From positions 152,142,875 to 152,206,874 of the forward strand of contig CP136062.1 in the NCBI GenBank assembly GCA_032622095.1: DNA of 64,000 nucleotides, written 5' to 3'. Every line of letters begins with the position of its first letter. Within the stretch, counting starts at the first letter, position 1. The stretch comes from Siphonodentalium dalli (Eukaryota; Mollusca; Scaphopoda; Gadilida; Siphonodentaliidae). The position numbers were made by a program, and so were the translations under genes. Shown here piece by piece: positions 41,514 through 53,630 of the stretch. The notes below the pieces were generated by a model. It saw only the letters and a program-made list of their open reading frames with translations, was not told the DNA's origin and searched no databases.

Positions 41514-41994
41514 CTATAACATTGCGACAGATGAAGTCAATTAAATTGTTGCCTCCGTCCGAGGACATGTAACTACGTACATGTATAGTGAAAAACTACA
41601 CTACAAACTGTTGTATACATGCCGATTCCGTTATATATAGCACAAGTAAGAAGAATTGGTATAACAAGCGCGACATTTTCGCGCTTACTATCCCGCTTAT
41701 ATCGCAAGTTGAGTAATTATAAGAGCGCCACTTGCGAAATCTTTGCGATAGTTCGAGCTTAACATTGCGATATATCGTGCTTAGTATTGCTCTTACTAAA
41801 AATAATATAAATTTGTTTAATAAATATTGTTTCTAAACATCGACTATTGTCTTCGATCTTGAAGAGATATATATATTTGCGCCATTTAACAGGTCGATTC
41901 ATGAGCACTCACACTTTATCAGGAAAAGTGGATAGAAATTCGGTCATTGATTACCATGCAGAAGCTCTCGTGTCGGTATATCAGGCGCATATCT

Positions 41995-42235
41995 CTAGCA
42001 TTACATGCGTGGGCATCGATGTCCATCCCATAAGATATCATGACTTCTCGAAGATTATCGATAAAAATCCGATCATCAGTAGTTATAGCTCTCACTCTAT
42101 AGGTTGTCATATACCTCATATGACAAACAATTTATCCGAGAAGATTGATTTTATGCCAGTTTCCGGGATTCCTGACGGTGTTGATAAGCTAGCAATATGA
42201 ACAATCTTCTCAGACCCCGGCGGCGGGGAAGTCAA
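41995..42235 (+). repeat. Dispersed family, copy 4
   Basis: TTACATGCGTGGGCATCGAT, ATATCATGACTTCTCGAAGA and GAACAATCTTCTCAGACCCC in family order, leading into the tandem array at 42240. Confidence 0.7.
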
Positions 42236-42239
42236 TTGA

Positions 42240-43090
42240 TGCCTCCGTCCGTCGCGGAACTAATGTTCGATTTCTCGACACGACTTGACCCTAGCCAAGT
42301 ATGTTATCAACGTCAGGAAGAGGGTTTCCCCGGTGTGCTCACTATAGGAGACTGTCATAGTAGCCAGGTTCAGATACAATCCTCTGCCACTAATGGTGTA
42401 TATGAATTACTATACTATTAAGTGTTGTATATGTCCGCAGTGCCGTTCGATATGAACCGCCATAATAGCGAGTGTCAGATACACCCCACCTTTCTCCTGT
42501 GTTCTCATTTTAGGCGACTGCCATTATAGCCAGGTTCAGATTCCATCCTCTGTCACTAATGGTGTATCTTTCGAATGAAATACTGTACTATTAAGTGAAC
42601 CGCAATAACAGCGAGTGTCAGATACACTCGCGTTTTCCGCGGTGTTCTTATTCTACATGTAGGAGACTGGCATATTAGCCAAGTTCAAATTCCATCCCCT
42701 GTCACTAATGGTGTATAGCATGAAAACCTATACTATTAAGTGTTGTATATGTCCGTGGGGCCGTTCGATATGAACCGACATAACAACGAGTGTCAGATAC
42801 ACTCCTCTTTTCTCCCCTGATCTCATTCTAGGCGACCTCCATATTAGCTAGGTTCAAATTCCATCCCCTGTCACTCATGGTGTATGTAATTAACTACTAT
42901 ATACTATTAATTGTTGTATGCCCGTATTGTGCCGTTCGATTGGGAACCGCATAGACAGCGAGTGTCAGATTACTTCCCTGTAATGACCTTGCGGAAATAA
43001 TGTTAGATTTCCCGACACGATGTGAGCCTTGCCAAGTAAATTATCAACGTCGCACAGCCAGGAAGAAAGTTGCCCCGGTGTTCCCAATCG
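42240..43090. repeat. Degenerate tandem array, about 170-bp unit
   Basis: Four to five units with CAGGTTCAGAT, CCATCCYCTGTCACTAATGG, ACTATTAAGTGTTGTATATG and GCGAGTGTCAGATACACTC. A further copy lies at 45420-45690 behind the 45290 family copy, so the array and the family form one larger repeat. Confidence 0.65.
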
Positions 43091-43523
43091 GGAGTCGCCA
43101 GTGACGGACGTGTTCAGGTTACTTCCCTTGGAACTCCTTACGTCCGGAACGAAAGACTACACTGTACGCTCTGTTCTATTTTTGCCAATTAATTTATAAT
43201 GCATTGAGTCCCGCAATTAAACTCGTGGGAATCCTGACTTTATTTCTATTTGATAAATATAGTTTCTATAAACATCGACAAGTCTTCTGTCTGCCCAACC
43301 ACTCACTTTCGTGCATAGCTATGTATGCGCAATTAATCACGTCGAGATGGCGGTAAATCTTATTGTTTCATCCCAGATTTCTTCTTCTAAATTTTGTATC
43401 TCTTGTAATTATATATTTGAATGTCCATAGAGGGGAAATAAATACTGTTCAAACTAAACAGCTCGATCATGAGCACTCAAACTTAATTTATAAAGCAAAG
43501 TAGTGTCTGTATTTCATGCATGC

Positions 43524-43980
43524 GCACGCTGTAAATAACCCACCGTGATTTTTACGGTAGAGCCGGCAGATCAGTTGCCAGTTGTCTACCGTATAATTAA
43601 CGGTATACCGTAAATTCTACTACCGTATAATTATACAAACATGCTCAATGGTTGATTGTAATTTGGCCGTAAATGGTGTAATGAATAACATTTTAATAAT
43701 ATCATAGAAGCTACCATGATTTCGAATAATGAGCAATAAATTATTCAATGCAAAACCTTGACAAACACACTAAGAACAACACAACAATTGTTTTTTCCCA
43801 ACGATTGCCTAACACACGACTTCACAATCCGAGAAAATGGCGTCGGCGATCAGACCCTTCCCAAAATACATAGCGCGTGCACGCGCCATTAACAGTACTA
43901 CCGTAAATATAGATATTACCGTACATACCGTAAAATTAACGGTATTCTACCGTTGAAAATACGGCTATTTAATACAGTGC
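43524..43980. mobile_element. MITE with TTTACGGTA-rich inverted ends
   Basis: Left CGCTGTAAATAACCC and right TATTTAATACAGTG pair as TIRs. Subterminal TTACGGTA / TACCGTAA motifs recur near both ends. Confidence 0.6.
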
Positions 43981-44230
43981 ATATCGATAGAATTACACGC
44001 ATGAACGTCGAAGTAATAAGATATCATGACTTCTCGAAGATTATCGATCAATATCCGATCATCAATTGTTAGAGCTCTCACATATACCTCGTACCACATA
44101 CAACTTATCCGAGCAGATTGATTGTGTGCCAGTCTCCGGGACTTCATACCACACACAACTTATCCGATCAGATTTATTGTGTGCCAGTCTCCGGGACTCT
44201 TGACGGAGTTGATAAGCTACCAATAGAGAG
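43980..44230 (+). repeat. Dispersed family, copy 5
   Basis: Contains CCAGTCTCCGGGACT twice because of a short internal duplication (44080-44145 and 44146-44215). Confidence 0.65.
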
Positions 44231-44819
44231 GTTTAGCATGTGACGCGGATAGAGTAACGGATACTTCTAGCTACTCGTATCCGTAAAATTTACGTGGGGC
44301 AAAAAAATTCGTTTCGCAAAACGTAACGACTACAATTAGGATTATTGAACAGTTTTGTAATTTATAATTAATATACCCATCGAGATTGTACGGAACGCCA
44401 AATGTAATAGCATTTATATTGCACTGCAGACAGGAACGTGGCGACTGTATCAATTACCCATCCCCGACCCAACTTGGTCAGAATGTTGGAAATCTCATAC
44501 CTGGCAAACTCACAACGTTAACTGTTTTTAGACCAACATTTGCATATTTTCATACATTCCGTAAAAATTTTAATCCGAAATAATTATCCGTTGGAAATTT
44601 TCCAACCTTATAATTGAGATATCGGGTTGGAAATTTTGAACACTTGAAAGGTTTGAGGCCAGTTGGTAGGATTTTGCAATTTTAATGTTCAGATTAAAAA
44701 TGTTACATTCTCACACCGGGTCGATCCATGCAATTTTCGGGTTTTCATCTCAAAATGTTCTCATGCATGGCTACACGACTACTGATCCATTCGGAATATA
44801 TAGGCTACCATCTAGGCTT

Positions 44820-44975
44820 TGAGGGAACAGTTAGGGAAAATCAAAGCCCAATGGGGTGGGTGTGCAAATGGAATTACGCAAACCTGTGAGTTTGGTATGG
44901 AAATTCCAAAGTGGACACTCCTCCTGCCAAGCCCAACGGAAACTCTCTAGCCACGTCCCTGCCTGCAGACGGAGA
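44820..44975 (-). repeat. Dispersed 'AGGGACGTGGCTAGAG' repeat
   Basis: Minus-strand copy of a family also at 22460-22580, 51455-51730, 54408-54520 and, diverged, 60680-60790. It has phrases GGGACGTGGC and CCAACTGCACCC. 3' tail not determined. Confidence 0.5.
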
Positions 44976-46055
44976 TTGTGCTGGATGGGTGCATGGTTCG
45001 AATATATCCCGATAATCTCGCCCATGTTCAGTCGATCAACGGAACGGATTTATCAAATAAAATGTAAAGCAAGGAATGGTTGTCCATGCAGTGAATTTCC
45101 GCTTCGCAGGGTATGTGCAGCGCGAACGATAATCTATATGATACAACAAAACAAAATGACCGAGTATCAGTATTATTAAATTGATTTTTGGGAAAACAAT
45201 ATATATTCTATATATCCGTCCACGCGGTTCGGAAATTACTGCTACGGTTAGAAGGTGCGCATAATTTGATTACGTATTACCCTAACAGTCACCCTAAACT
45301 TATCCGTTGTTCTATCCGTGACATTCGAAACCTCTCTAATCTGGAGAATCTTCTCAGACCCCGACGGGGATTAGAAAATTGCGCGGGTGAAGTCAATTGT
45401 TGCCTCCGTCTGTTGCCGAACTAATGTTCGATTTCCCGACACGACATGACCCTAGCCAAGTATATTAGTAACATCGCACAAACAGGAAGAGGTTTTCCCC
45501 GGTTTGCTCATTACGGGAGACTGCCGTAATAACCAGGTTCAGATTCCATCATCTGTCACTCATGGTGTGTAGATTGAAATACTATACTATTAAGTGTTGT
45601 CTGCTCGTACAGTGCCCCTCGATGTGAACGCCATAACAGCTAGTGTCAGATTAACTACCCTGTTACTAATGACTTACATACCAAACTGCTATATGATTCT
45701 AATTGTTGTCTGTCGCGTAAAATGATACATTTTTATTCTAACATGAAATGTCCTGTGAATATACTGCCTGTTCTGACTATGACTATACTGCGTGTGATAA
45801 GACACGTGTACTCTGAGGTTGAATCTCTATATAACAATGATTAGACGAGTATGCTTTCACAATAGTTGATGTTGACCATATCCTTAGAGCTAGAGACCCA
45901 AATATTCCACAACGTCGAAACCATCTATTATTTTACATTTAAAAAATACTTTATAGATACCAAACGTTTCACTTAAAAGATAATCATTATAAAAATGGTG
46001 ACCTGGCTCGAACGCAACATTGCAGATTGTCTCCCCGAGGAACCAATGTCTCCCG

Positions 46056-47262
46056 ATGCGTTATGGGGTTATAATAGGATTTGTTTTAGGTTTATAATCA
46101 GCACGTTATGGGGTTATAATAGGATTTGTTTTAGGTTTATAATCAGCACGTTATGTGGTTATAATAGGGTTTGTTTTAGGTTTATAATCAGCACGTTATG
46201 GGGTTATAATAGGGTTTGTTTTAGGTTTATAATCAGCACATTATGGGGTTATAATAGGGTTTGTTTTAGGTTTATAATCAGCACGTTATGAGGTTATTAT
46301 AGGATTTGTTTTATGTTTATAATCAGCACGTTATGGGGTTATAATAGGGTTTGTTTTAGGTTTATAATCAGCACGTTATGGGGTTATAATAGGATTTGTT
46401 TTAGGTTTATAATCAGCACGTTATGGGGTTATAATAGGGTTTGTTTTAGGTTTATAATCAGCACGTTATGGGGTTATAATAGGGTTTGTTTTAGGTTTAT
46501 ACTCATCACGTTATGGGGTTATAATAGGATTTGTTTTAGGTTTATAATCAGCACGTTATGGGGTTATAATAGGATTTGTTTTAGGTTTATAATCAGCACG
46601 TTATGGGGTTATAATAGGATTTGTTTTAGGTTTATAATCAGCACGTTATGGGGTTATAATAGGGTTTGTTTTAGGTTTATAATCAGCACGTTATGGGGTT
46701 ATAATAGGGTTTGTTTTAGGTTTATAATCAGCACGTTATGGGGTTATAATATGGTTTGTTTTAGGTTTATAATCAGCACGTTATGGGGTTATAATAGGAT
46801 TTGTTTTAGGTTTATAATCAGCACGTTATGGGGTTATAATAGGGTTTGTTTTAGGTTTATAATCATCACGTTATGGGGTTATAATAGGATTTGTTTTAGG
46901 TTTATAATCAGTACGTTATGGGGTTATAATAGGATTTGTTTTAGGTTTATAATCAGCACGTTATGGGGTTATAATATGATTTGTTATAGGTTTATAATCA
47001 GCACGGTATGGGGTTATAATAGGGTTTGTTTTAGGTTTATAATCAGCACGTTATGGGGTTATAATAGGGTTTGTTTTAGGTTTATAATCAGCACGTTATG
47101 GGGTTATAATAGGGTTTGTTTTAGGTTTATAATCAGCACGTTATGGGGTTATAATAGGGTTTGTTTTAGGTTTATAATCAGCACGTTATGGGGTTATAAT
47201 AGGATTTGTTTTAGGCTTATAATCAGCACGTTATGGGGTTATAATAGGGTTTGTTTTAGGTT
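46056..47262 (+). repeat. 45-bp tandem repeat, about 27 units
   Basis: Core TTATGGGGTTATAATAGG then TTTGTTTTAGG and TTTATAATCAGCACG. Units are 45 bp and highly uniform; variation is mainly G/A at one position (AGGGT or AGGAT). The period is a multiple of three, which keeps a 331-codon frame open. Confidence 0.95.
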
Positions 47263-47599
47263 CTTACTCGGCGCAGAATCGCCTCATTTTGAGTCCATAA
47301 CGAACTGAACATGAAAGTTTTCAGTGCCATTATTGATTCATTTTGGGCCGAACATTATACGAATAAACCGACTTACGGCTTACAATGTGTATATGCTCCT
47401 TAAGATGTGTTTTTACTGTGGTCCGCGCCATAAAACGGAATAAAGACAGAATCAAATTATCCAACATGGACATATGTGAATATTTTAGGTCTATTATGAA
47501 CCTATTTGCGCGAGGATATGTTGGCTCTATATATCGTACCAGCCAGCCACAATAAAAAAAAATCATTATCACCATGAATACATAGACCGTTGTTCCTTA

Positions 47600-48200
47600 G
47601 TATCCGGAACGCGATTCAGATTAAAGATTCACATCGTGTCGTCTGGGATTCAATCGTCGCAACACTCTTACCATGCAGCCAGCCACAATATAAACTACTT
47701 CACATACAAAATTTCCTTGATAAACTTCCAACTACTGGTATCCCCTCTGTAAGCATCATTATTAAGTATGACGACACCATAAGTGTGCAAACGAATAAAA
47801 ATATAAAAAAAATCGAAGAATTTCAAAAATTCGTAATTCATACAAATATATTTCAAAGATCCAAACTAACTTGTATTTTAAACAAAATATGCCGGTCAGT
47901 TTCAGTATTCTCAAAGTAATGTATAAAAAACGAAGAATCCGTTCTGCATACATAAATTATGTGTAGCATTATATGGAACCTTTACCCACTACCCTCTTTT
48001 ATTTCCCTCTGTCAACCACACCTTCTTACCCACAATACACAAATGACACCGATCTATCTATCTACTGCCAAGCCCTGAATCTAAACGATAAGACACACAT
48101 GAAAATTCGAATCATTTTACAGGGCCCAAAAGACACAACGAGCGAACGACTTCCATAAAAGGCACGTGCTTACTGTTGTTCCCCCCTCTCATCAGATACA
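47600..48200. repeat. Dispersed repeat start and unique AT-rich DNA
   Basis: CCGGAACGCGATTC...TTAAAGATTCACA at 47607-47670 recurs at 48681-48740. No gene seen in the rest. Confidence 0.45.
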
Positions 48201-48209
48201 TATCATTCC

Positions 48210-48640
48210 ATGTTAAAAGGTACTCCATCCGATCAGATGCTCCTAAATTACTAATTCTTTGGCTTCGGGGATAAAAATTATTTGATTCGAGTCGAGGAAC
48301 CTACCCATCAAAGCTAAGAGTGATCAGATATCGGTTTTTGAAGTTTGTAATTTCCATTGTTTGTGGCCCACAAACTGATTGACGCACGAGGGTCAAACGA
48401 ACGGTCTTGCTGATAAAGATGGATAACTCTAAAGTTATCCATCTTTATCTGTAAGACCGTCTGTTTGACCTCGTGTTTCTGGTAATCAAATATGTAGAAA
48501 TCATATACTCAAAAATCTATATCTGATCAATTAGAGCTTTGATGGGTGGGTTCCTCGACTCGAATCAAATATGTTTTACCCACGAATGCAAAGAAATAGT
48601 CATTTAGGAGCGTCTGATCGGATTGAGTACCTTTAAACCA
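48210..48640. mobile_element. MITE of the AAAGGTACTCAATCCG family, copy 2
   Basis: TTAAAAGGTACTCCATCCGA ... TCGGATTGAGTACCTTTAAA. Near-palindromic over about 430 bp with centre at 48425 (ATAACTCTAAAGTTAT). Confidence 0.8.
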
Positions 48641-49565
48641 ATATAAAACTAAATACCAGCAGATACAGACTTGGTGGTATCCGGAACGCGATTCCCGATT
48701 AAAGATTCACACCTTGCCGTCCGGGATTCAATCGTCGCACTCAGCGTCAGACATTCAATTCGTGGCGTAAATTTGCCGATCGAAAAACCAGTATCCTTTC
48801 ATCTGTCATTGATCTGGTCAATAGCTTATATCATGTGGTGTTCGTGATTGCATTCCAGTGATGTTCGGACCGATATTGTCTTGACGAAATTGTTCAGGAT
48901 TAACCGGAAATATACTATTTTTCGATGAAAAACTGTCTGGAGTCGTCCATTAATGTTCATGTATTCAGTCTGTGAATAGATTGACTTGGCAAGTGGTGAT
49001 TTAGTACCTGGACTCTTGAAGTTGTATCTTACAGCAAATATGACGCTGGACGTAAACGTTTCATGCATTTTTGATTGCCATTTTATTTCAGATCACGACG
49101 GCTACCTGCGCCATGCAACAGGAGATATACAAATTCGTCACACTAACATATTCCGTATATATATCTTGCCGTGTTCCTGATTGCATTCCAGTGATGAAGG
49201 AATCGATTTAATTCAAGTAGCTTATTCTCTTTAAACTCATATTGTACAATTGCATGAGTATTAAGACAAAACATATTTACAAATGATAATAGGAGAAGTT
49301 TGTTATATACAATAACTATACAATAGCCATTATATAAATAGATCGGATATAATTTAAATAAGAAATGAATGTAAGATAGATCGGGCCATTGGCTTTGGCC
49401 GCCAGGGCATGTAATTAAACAAACTTCGTGTGAGTGAATCCCGAAACGCAATTTGTTTAACTACTCTGCCGACCAAACCAAATTACCCCCATCGATCTTC
49501 CAGTCATTTCTTATTTAAATTATATCCACAGGCAAGTATCACATCGGTCATTACGTATTTGGTTT

Positions 49566-50033
49566 TTAACCCTTTCAGTGCCAGGGGCCGATCTCATCGG
49601 CCCTAATTTACGGTCTGTAAAATCGGCCCTAAAAAGAAGAAAAAAATTTAAAGATTGTTTTGGGTTGAATATTTTTGGGGTATGCTTAAGCATGGTATAG
49701 CGAATTTAAAAACAAACTGGATAAAACCTTAGGGGCATGTTATAACTCAAAACTATCACCAAGTATTCATAGTAATAATTTTTATGCCCATGAAAAACGT
49801 AAGATTCCCTGGCACTAAACCTACAAAATAAGTCTGTTAAAGAATATAAGAAAAAAATTATTAAAATTGTAAAAAATTGTAAAAAATAATAACAAATGAT
49901 GAAAAATTGTTAGGCCAATTCATTCTATTATATATGCGAGACGACCTATGGTCGACTCGCATATATAAGAGAATGCATTGGCACAGGGTATATGGGTTGA
50001 TACAAAAAACGGACCTGGTACTGAAAGGGTTAA
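49566..50033. mobile_element. Double-hairpin MITE with TTAACCCTTTC ends, copy 2
   Basis: TTAACCCTTTCAGT / ACTGAAAGGGTTAA. One GCCAATGCATTCTC-type hairpin remains at 49914-49982. It splits a repeat shared by 48750-48870 and 50045-50180. Confidence 0.75.
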
Positions 50034-50294
50034 TACAATTTTCTTATACTCAGCATCATACATTCAATTCGAGGCGCAAATTTACCGATCGAAAAACATT
50101 TATCTGCCATTGATCTGGTCAATAGCTTATTACGAGAAGATATCATGTGGTGTTCGTGATTGAATTCAGGTGATGATCTAGATGTCTATATGAAATTGTT
50201 CCCGACTCACTACTTTGGAGTGAAATGCCCTCTAGTCATCATACTTTAACCATTTCTATTATAAATACTCCTTGATGAGTAGTTCCCTTAGGAA

Positions 50295-51110
50295 ATGTTC
50301 AGATAATAAGTTCACCAAATATGTTTAGTGATGTTCGCCAACGTGTGCAGGGCCAGTAAAGAGTTAACGAAGTTGACAGTTTGTTTTGGTCATTCAAACT
50401 TGGTCACTACTGCGCCGTCTGGACGATGTTCAAGGCAATCGTAACGATAAGCTCGTGTGAGCTTATCCACACGACTGATTTTACATTGGTTTAACTCGCT
50501 TGACACGGCGGTCAAGCCTCGCTCTCCTATTGAAGTTCCGCGTTGTATCCCCCCACCCAACCCATGATTGGAAGATGCTTATAATAATTGTAACACTATA
50601 ATATTCGTAATTTCATAATGTCTTCTTATTTGTTATATATAACTGATCGTCTGCGAACGATATTTATCGCTACACTTCAGGTTTGTCCATTAAGAGGGAG
50701 GTCAAGTGACCAATTTTGAATGGGGATTTCCATGCAAATCTGCGGAGCAAAAGTTACCGCCAGATAAATACCTGTTGTTTCCAATACCACATCAAGTCAC
50801 ACTCAGAAGTATGTGCAACTCTGTAACTTTTGCTCCGCAGATTTGCATGGAAATCCCCATTCAAAATTGTTCACTTGACCTCCCCCTTTATGTTCGGTCG
50901 AGCAGCAGGTCGTTTGTTGAACTTATATTATCTGAACAATTCCCACCAGTAAATAGTAAACTTTTCGCACTTCTAGTATTTTTTATCTCACTGTCTGTCG
51001 TCTGCTCATTTTCCATGAATACCTTAAAACGAATAACGTACCATTCCAATACATAATTTTATAATTGAGTGGGAGAATCCATTTAGTATAATAGAAAGGG
51101 TCAATAGATT
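50295..51110. repeat. Dispersed repeat related to 15300-15745
   Basis: Shares the phrases listed for 15300. Contains its own hairpin MITE at 50690-50890. Confidence 0.5.
50690..50890. mobile_element. Palindromic MITE
   Basis: TTAAGAGGGAGGTCAAGTGA ... TCACTTGACCTCCCCCTTTA, arms about 75 bp. Confidence 0.8.
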
Positions 51111-52980
51111 TTTGATAGATCACATATATACGTGTACACTCTGGTCGATGAGGAGTTTCGCACTATATAACCATGTGCACATGGATTATACACTAGTCTG
51201 ATTTAATGCATGGGGCTGCTTAAACTATTTATCAAAGCCAACATCACATCAGACGCAGATAATGCATGTTTGGTCTCGGATGGCATTTTATTAATAAAAA
51301 TGTATTCTCTTTCCCGACCATGACGAAATAGGATATGTGCAAAACTCCTTACATTGTCATGACAAACTGGAAACGAAGCTGTGTGCAAATAAACTTAACC
51401 CCATCACAGTGTGGCTTCCGGGATTACGGTTGAGTCCAGACTGTTGTATACACAGGGAAGTGGCTAGATGGTACCAAAACGTCTCCTGAAATTTCTAAAT
51501 TTCCAACTGCACCCTCCCGTTGAACCAGACAAAATCACAGGTTCGAAGAATTCCATTTTCACACACCCATTGGGTTGGAACTTTTCCAACTGTAACCTCA
51601 AGCTTTCTGTTACTGTCGGAAATTTAAAACCTTACACCACGCTAAGGCTGGACAATTTCCAACTGATGGACATTTCAGAACAACATTTTGACCAAAAAAA
51701 AGTAGAAACGTATGGTACTCTAAAAACAACAATTCCGCATTAATGGTTGGTAAATTAAACTATGAGAACAATTTAAACCTATATGTGGTGTAAAATTTCT
51801 AACTCATGTCGTGTCAGGCTTGACATTTTCAACTTTTGAATTTTTTTACCAAAGTTGTGGGGTAGATAATCCTCATCCCCTTCCCAATGTCGCCACTTAC
51901 ATGTATATACTCAGACTGATAGCAGCCAATTGGGCTTCTCAATCTTGCTTCGCTCTCAGTAAACGCAAGACAAATAACCCAGTCTAGGTGATACGGGAGA
52001 TTTCATACCGACGACGCAATCAGACAACCGCGAGAGTATGCTGACAGAGAAGCAAGCCGCATTGTGTGCCGTAATTGAATTCGAAGGTCTTTCACAGTGA
52101 GCGTTTATTTGGTGATTTTCGTGTGATTGGCATACATTGACAAACACAGCCCGATAACTGCGCTTCGCTCAGTAACAATCAATGGTTAGACTTTATTGAA
52201 TTGGATGTATACTATACAGCCTGGATTCCACTGGATTATGTGGGGCAACAAAGAAGAGGATTCAGCCAATATGTTTTTATTGGAATCGGATCTCAGCCCA
52301 GAAGCTTTATCGTATGTTGAGATATTGGTTCTGGTGGTATCCTAATGTAAGGCATTACGCCATAATCCACTGAAGATGAACTATTTGTTGTTCAGTTGTT
52401 ACGCTACATCTACATTATGGACTTTCCTAACCAATTTTCAACCCATAATTGATGGAGTCAAAATCAAGGATTTATGCTCAATTGTATTAGTAATCAAAGC
52501 ATTGATGCAACATTTTAAGAGTATAATTCATGGTGGAATATATAAATAGAAATATAAAATGTGAAATTAATAGGAAGTAATTTTTATCAAAGAACGCTTG
52601 ATAAATATGAATATTATTGTTCATCATTCTTCACAGTGTTCAGTACACATTGCCATATATTTTCTTAGATATCGACTTTGTTTGTTGAATTTGGGTTCGA
52701 AAGAATAGATTTTAAAAACCTCTATAAATTTTACATTTAGTATTTGTAACATAATTCACCACATGAATTATACTCCTAAAATTCTGCCTCAATGGGTTTG
52801 GTTACTGTGATTACTAATAAAAGTGGAGATAATCCTTTATTTTGACCCCATCAAATGTGGTGGTAATGGGGTTAGCAAAGTCCTTAATATTCGGCCTCCA
52901 TAAGCCACACAGCAATGTCGAAGCTGGTTCGATTCACGATAAGATTATATTTGTTATTCGTTCAAAGGGACGGTGACCTA
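51111..52980. other. No gene seen
   Basis: AT-rich. Holds one diverged GTGGCTAGA-type repeat (51455-51730) and no other supported feature. Confidence 0.45.
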
Positions 52981-52981
52981 A

Positions 52982-53129
52982 TTAGTATATATCTAGATCA
53001 ATTTGTCGGTAATTATCGATGAATTCTGCGTAAGATGAATTGATTCCCATTGAATTTAACCGTCTGCGAATATTCCAGATTCGATTTGATATCGACATCG
53101 GCTTTCTGGTTCTATAGCGGATTTTGAAA
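52982..53129 (-). CDS. Candidate terminal host exon (minus strand)
   Basis: Acceptor-like GCAGTCTTCTGCAG precedes an open frame of 148 bp with RTRKPMSISNRIWNIRRRL and SSYAEFIDNYRQIDLDIY before the stop. Peptide complexity is protein-like. The family is not recognised. Confidence 0.4.
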
Positions 53130-53314
53130 CTGCAGAAGACTGCCGATTTGCAGGGCCCTAGTCCGTGCACCTGGGACACTATCGACCTCTGGCATTTGAA
53201 ATACAGAGAACAAAATGTGTATAATGTCAACCAGTTTTTTTTATCCCTGTGGCGTCATGAACAAACTGCCTAAAAGTAAAAATTGCGTCCAGAATATACG
53301 CCTTATCGGTGCAC

Positions 53315-53630
53315 TTCTTTAGCCTAACTGTTATCCGTACACACCTTTAACCTAATCGCAACTTCTCGGATTATCGTTCTTGGGAAAATAGTCCGATTGA
53401 CCTTTAACCTAACCGTTATTGGTACACATCTTTAACCTAACCGTTATTGGTACACATCTTTAACCTAACCGTTATTGGTACACATCTTTAGCCTAACCGT
53501 TATTGGTACACATCTTTAGCCTAACCGTTATTGGTACACATCTTTAGCCTAACCGTTATCCGTACACTTCTTTAGCCTAACCGTTATTGATACACATCTT
53601 TAGCCTAACCGTTATTGGTACACAACTTCG
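53315..53630. repeat. 28-bp tandem repeat
   Basis: About nine units of CCTAACCGTTATTGGTACAC then ATCTTTAG, with one diverged unit at each end. Confidence 0.9.

Noticed and set aside
46313..47308. 331-codon plus-strand frame as a repeat protein gene
   Set aside because: It is the 45-bp minisatellite read in an open frame; no promoter or other sequence complexity, and it begins and ends with the array.
53315..53630. CRISPR-like array (also 20700-21090 and 63335-64000)
   Set aside because: Units are contiguous without unique spacers, and the DNA is metazoan.
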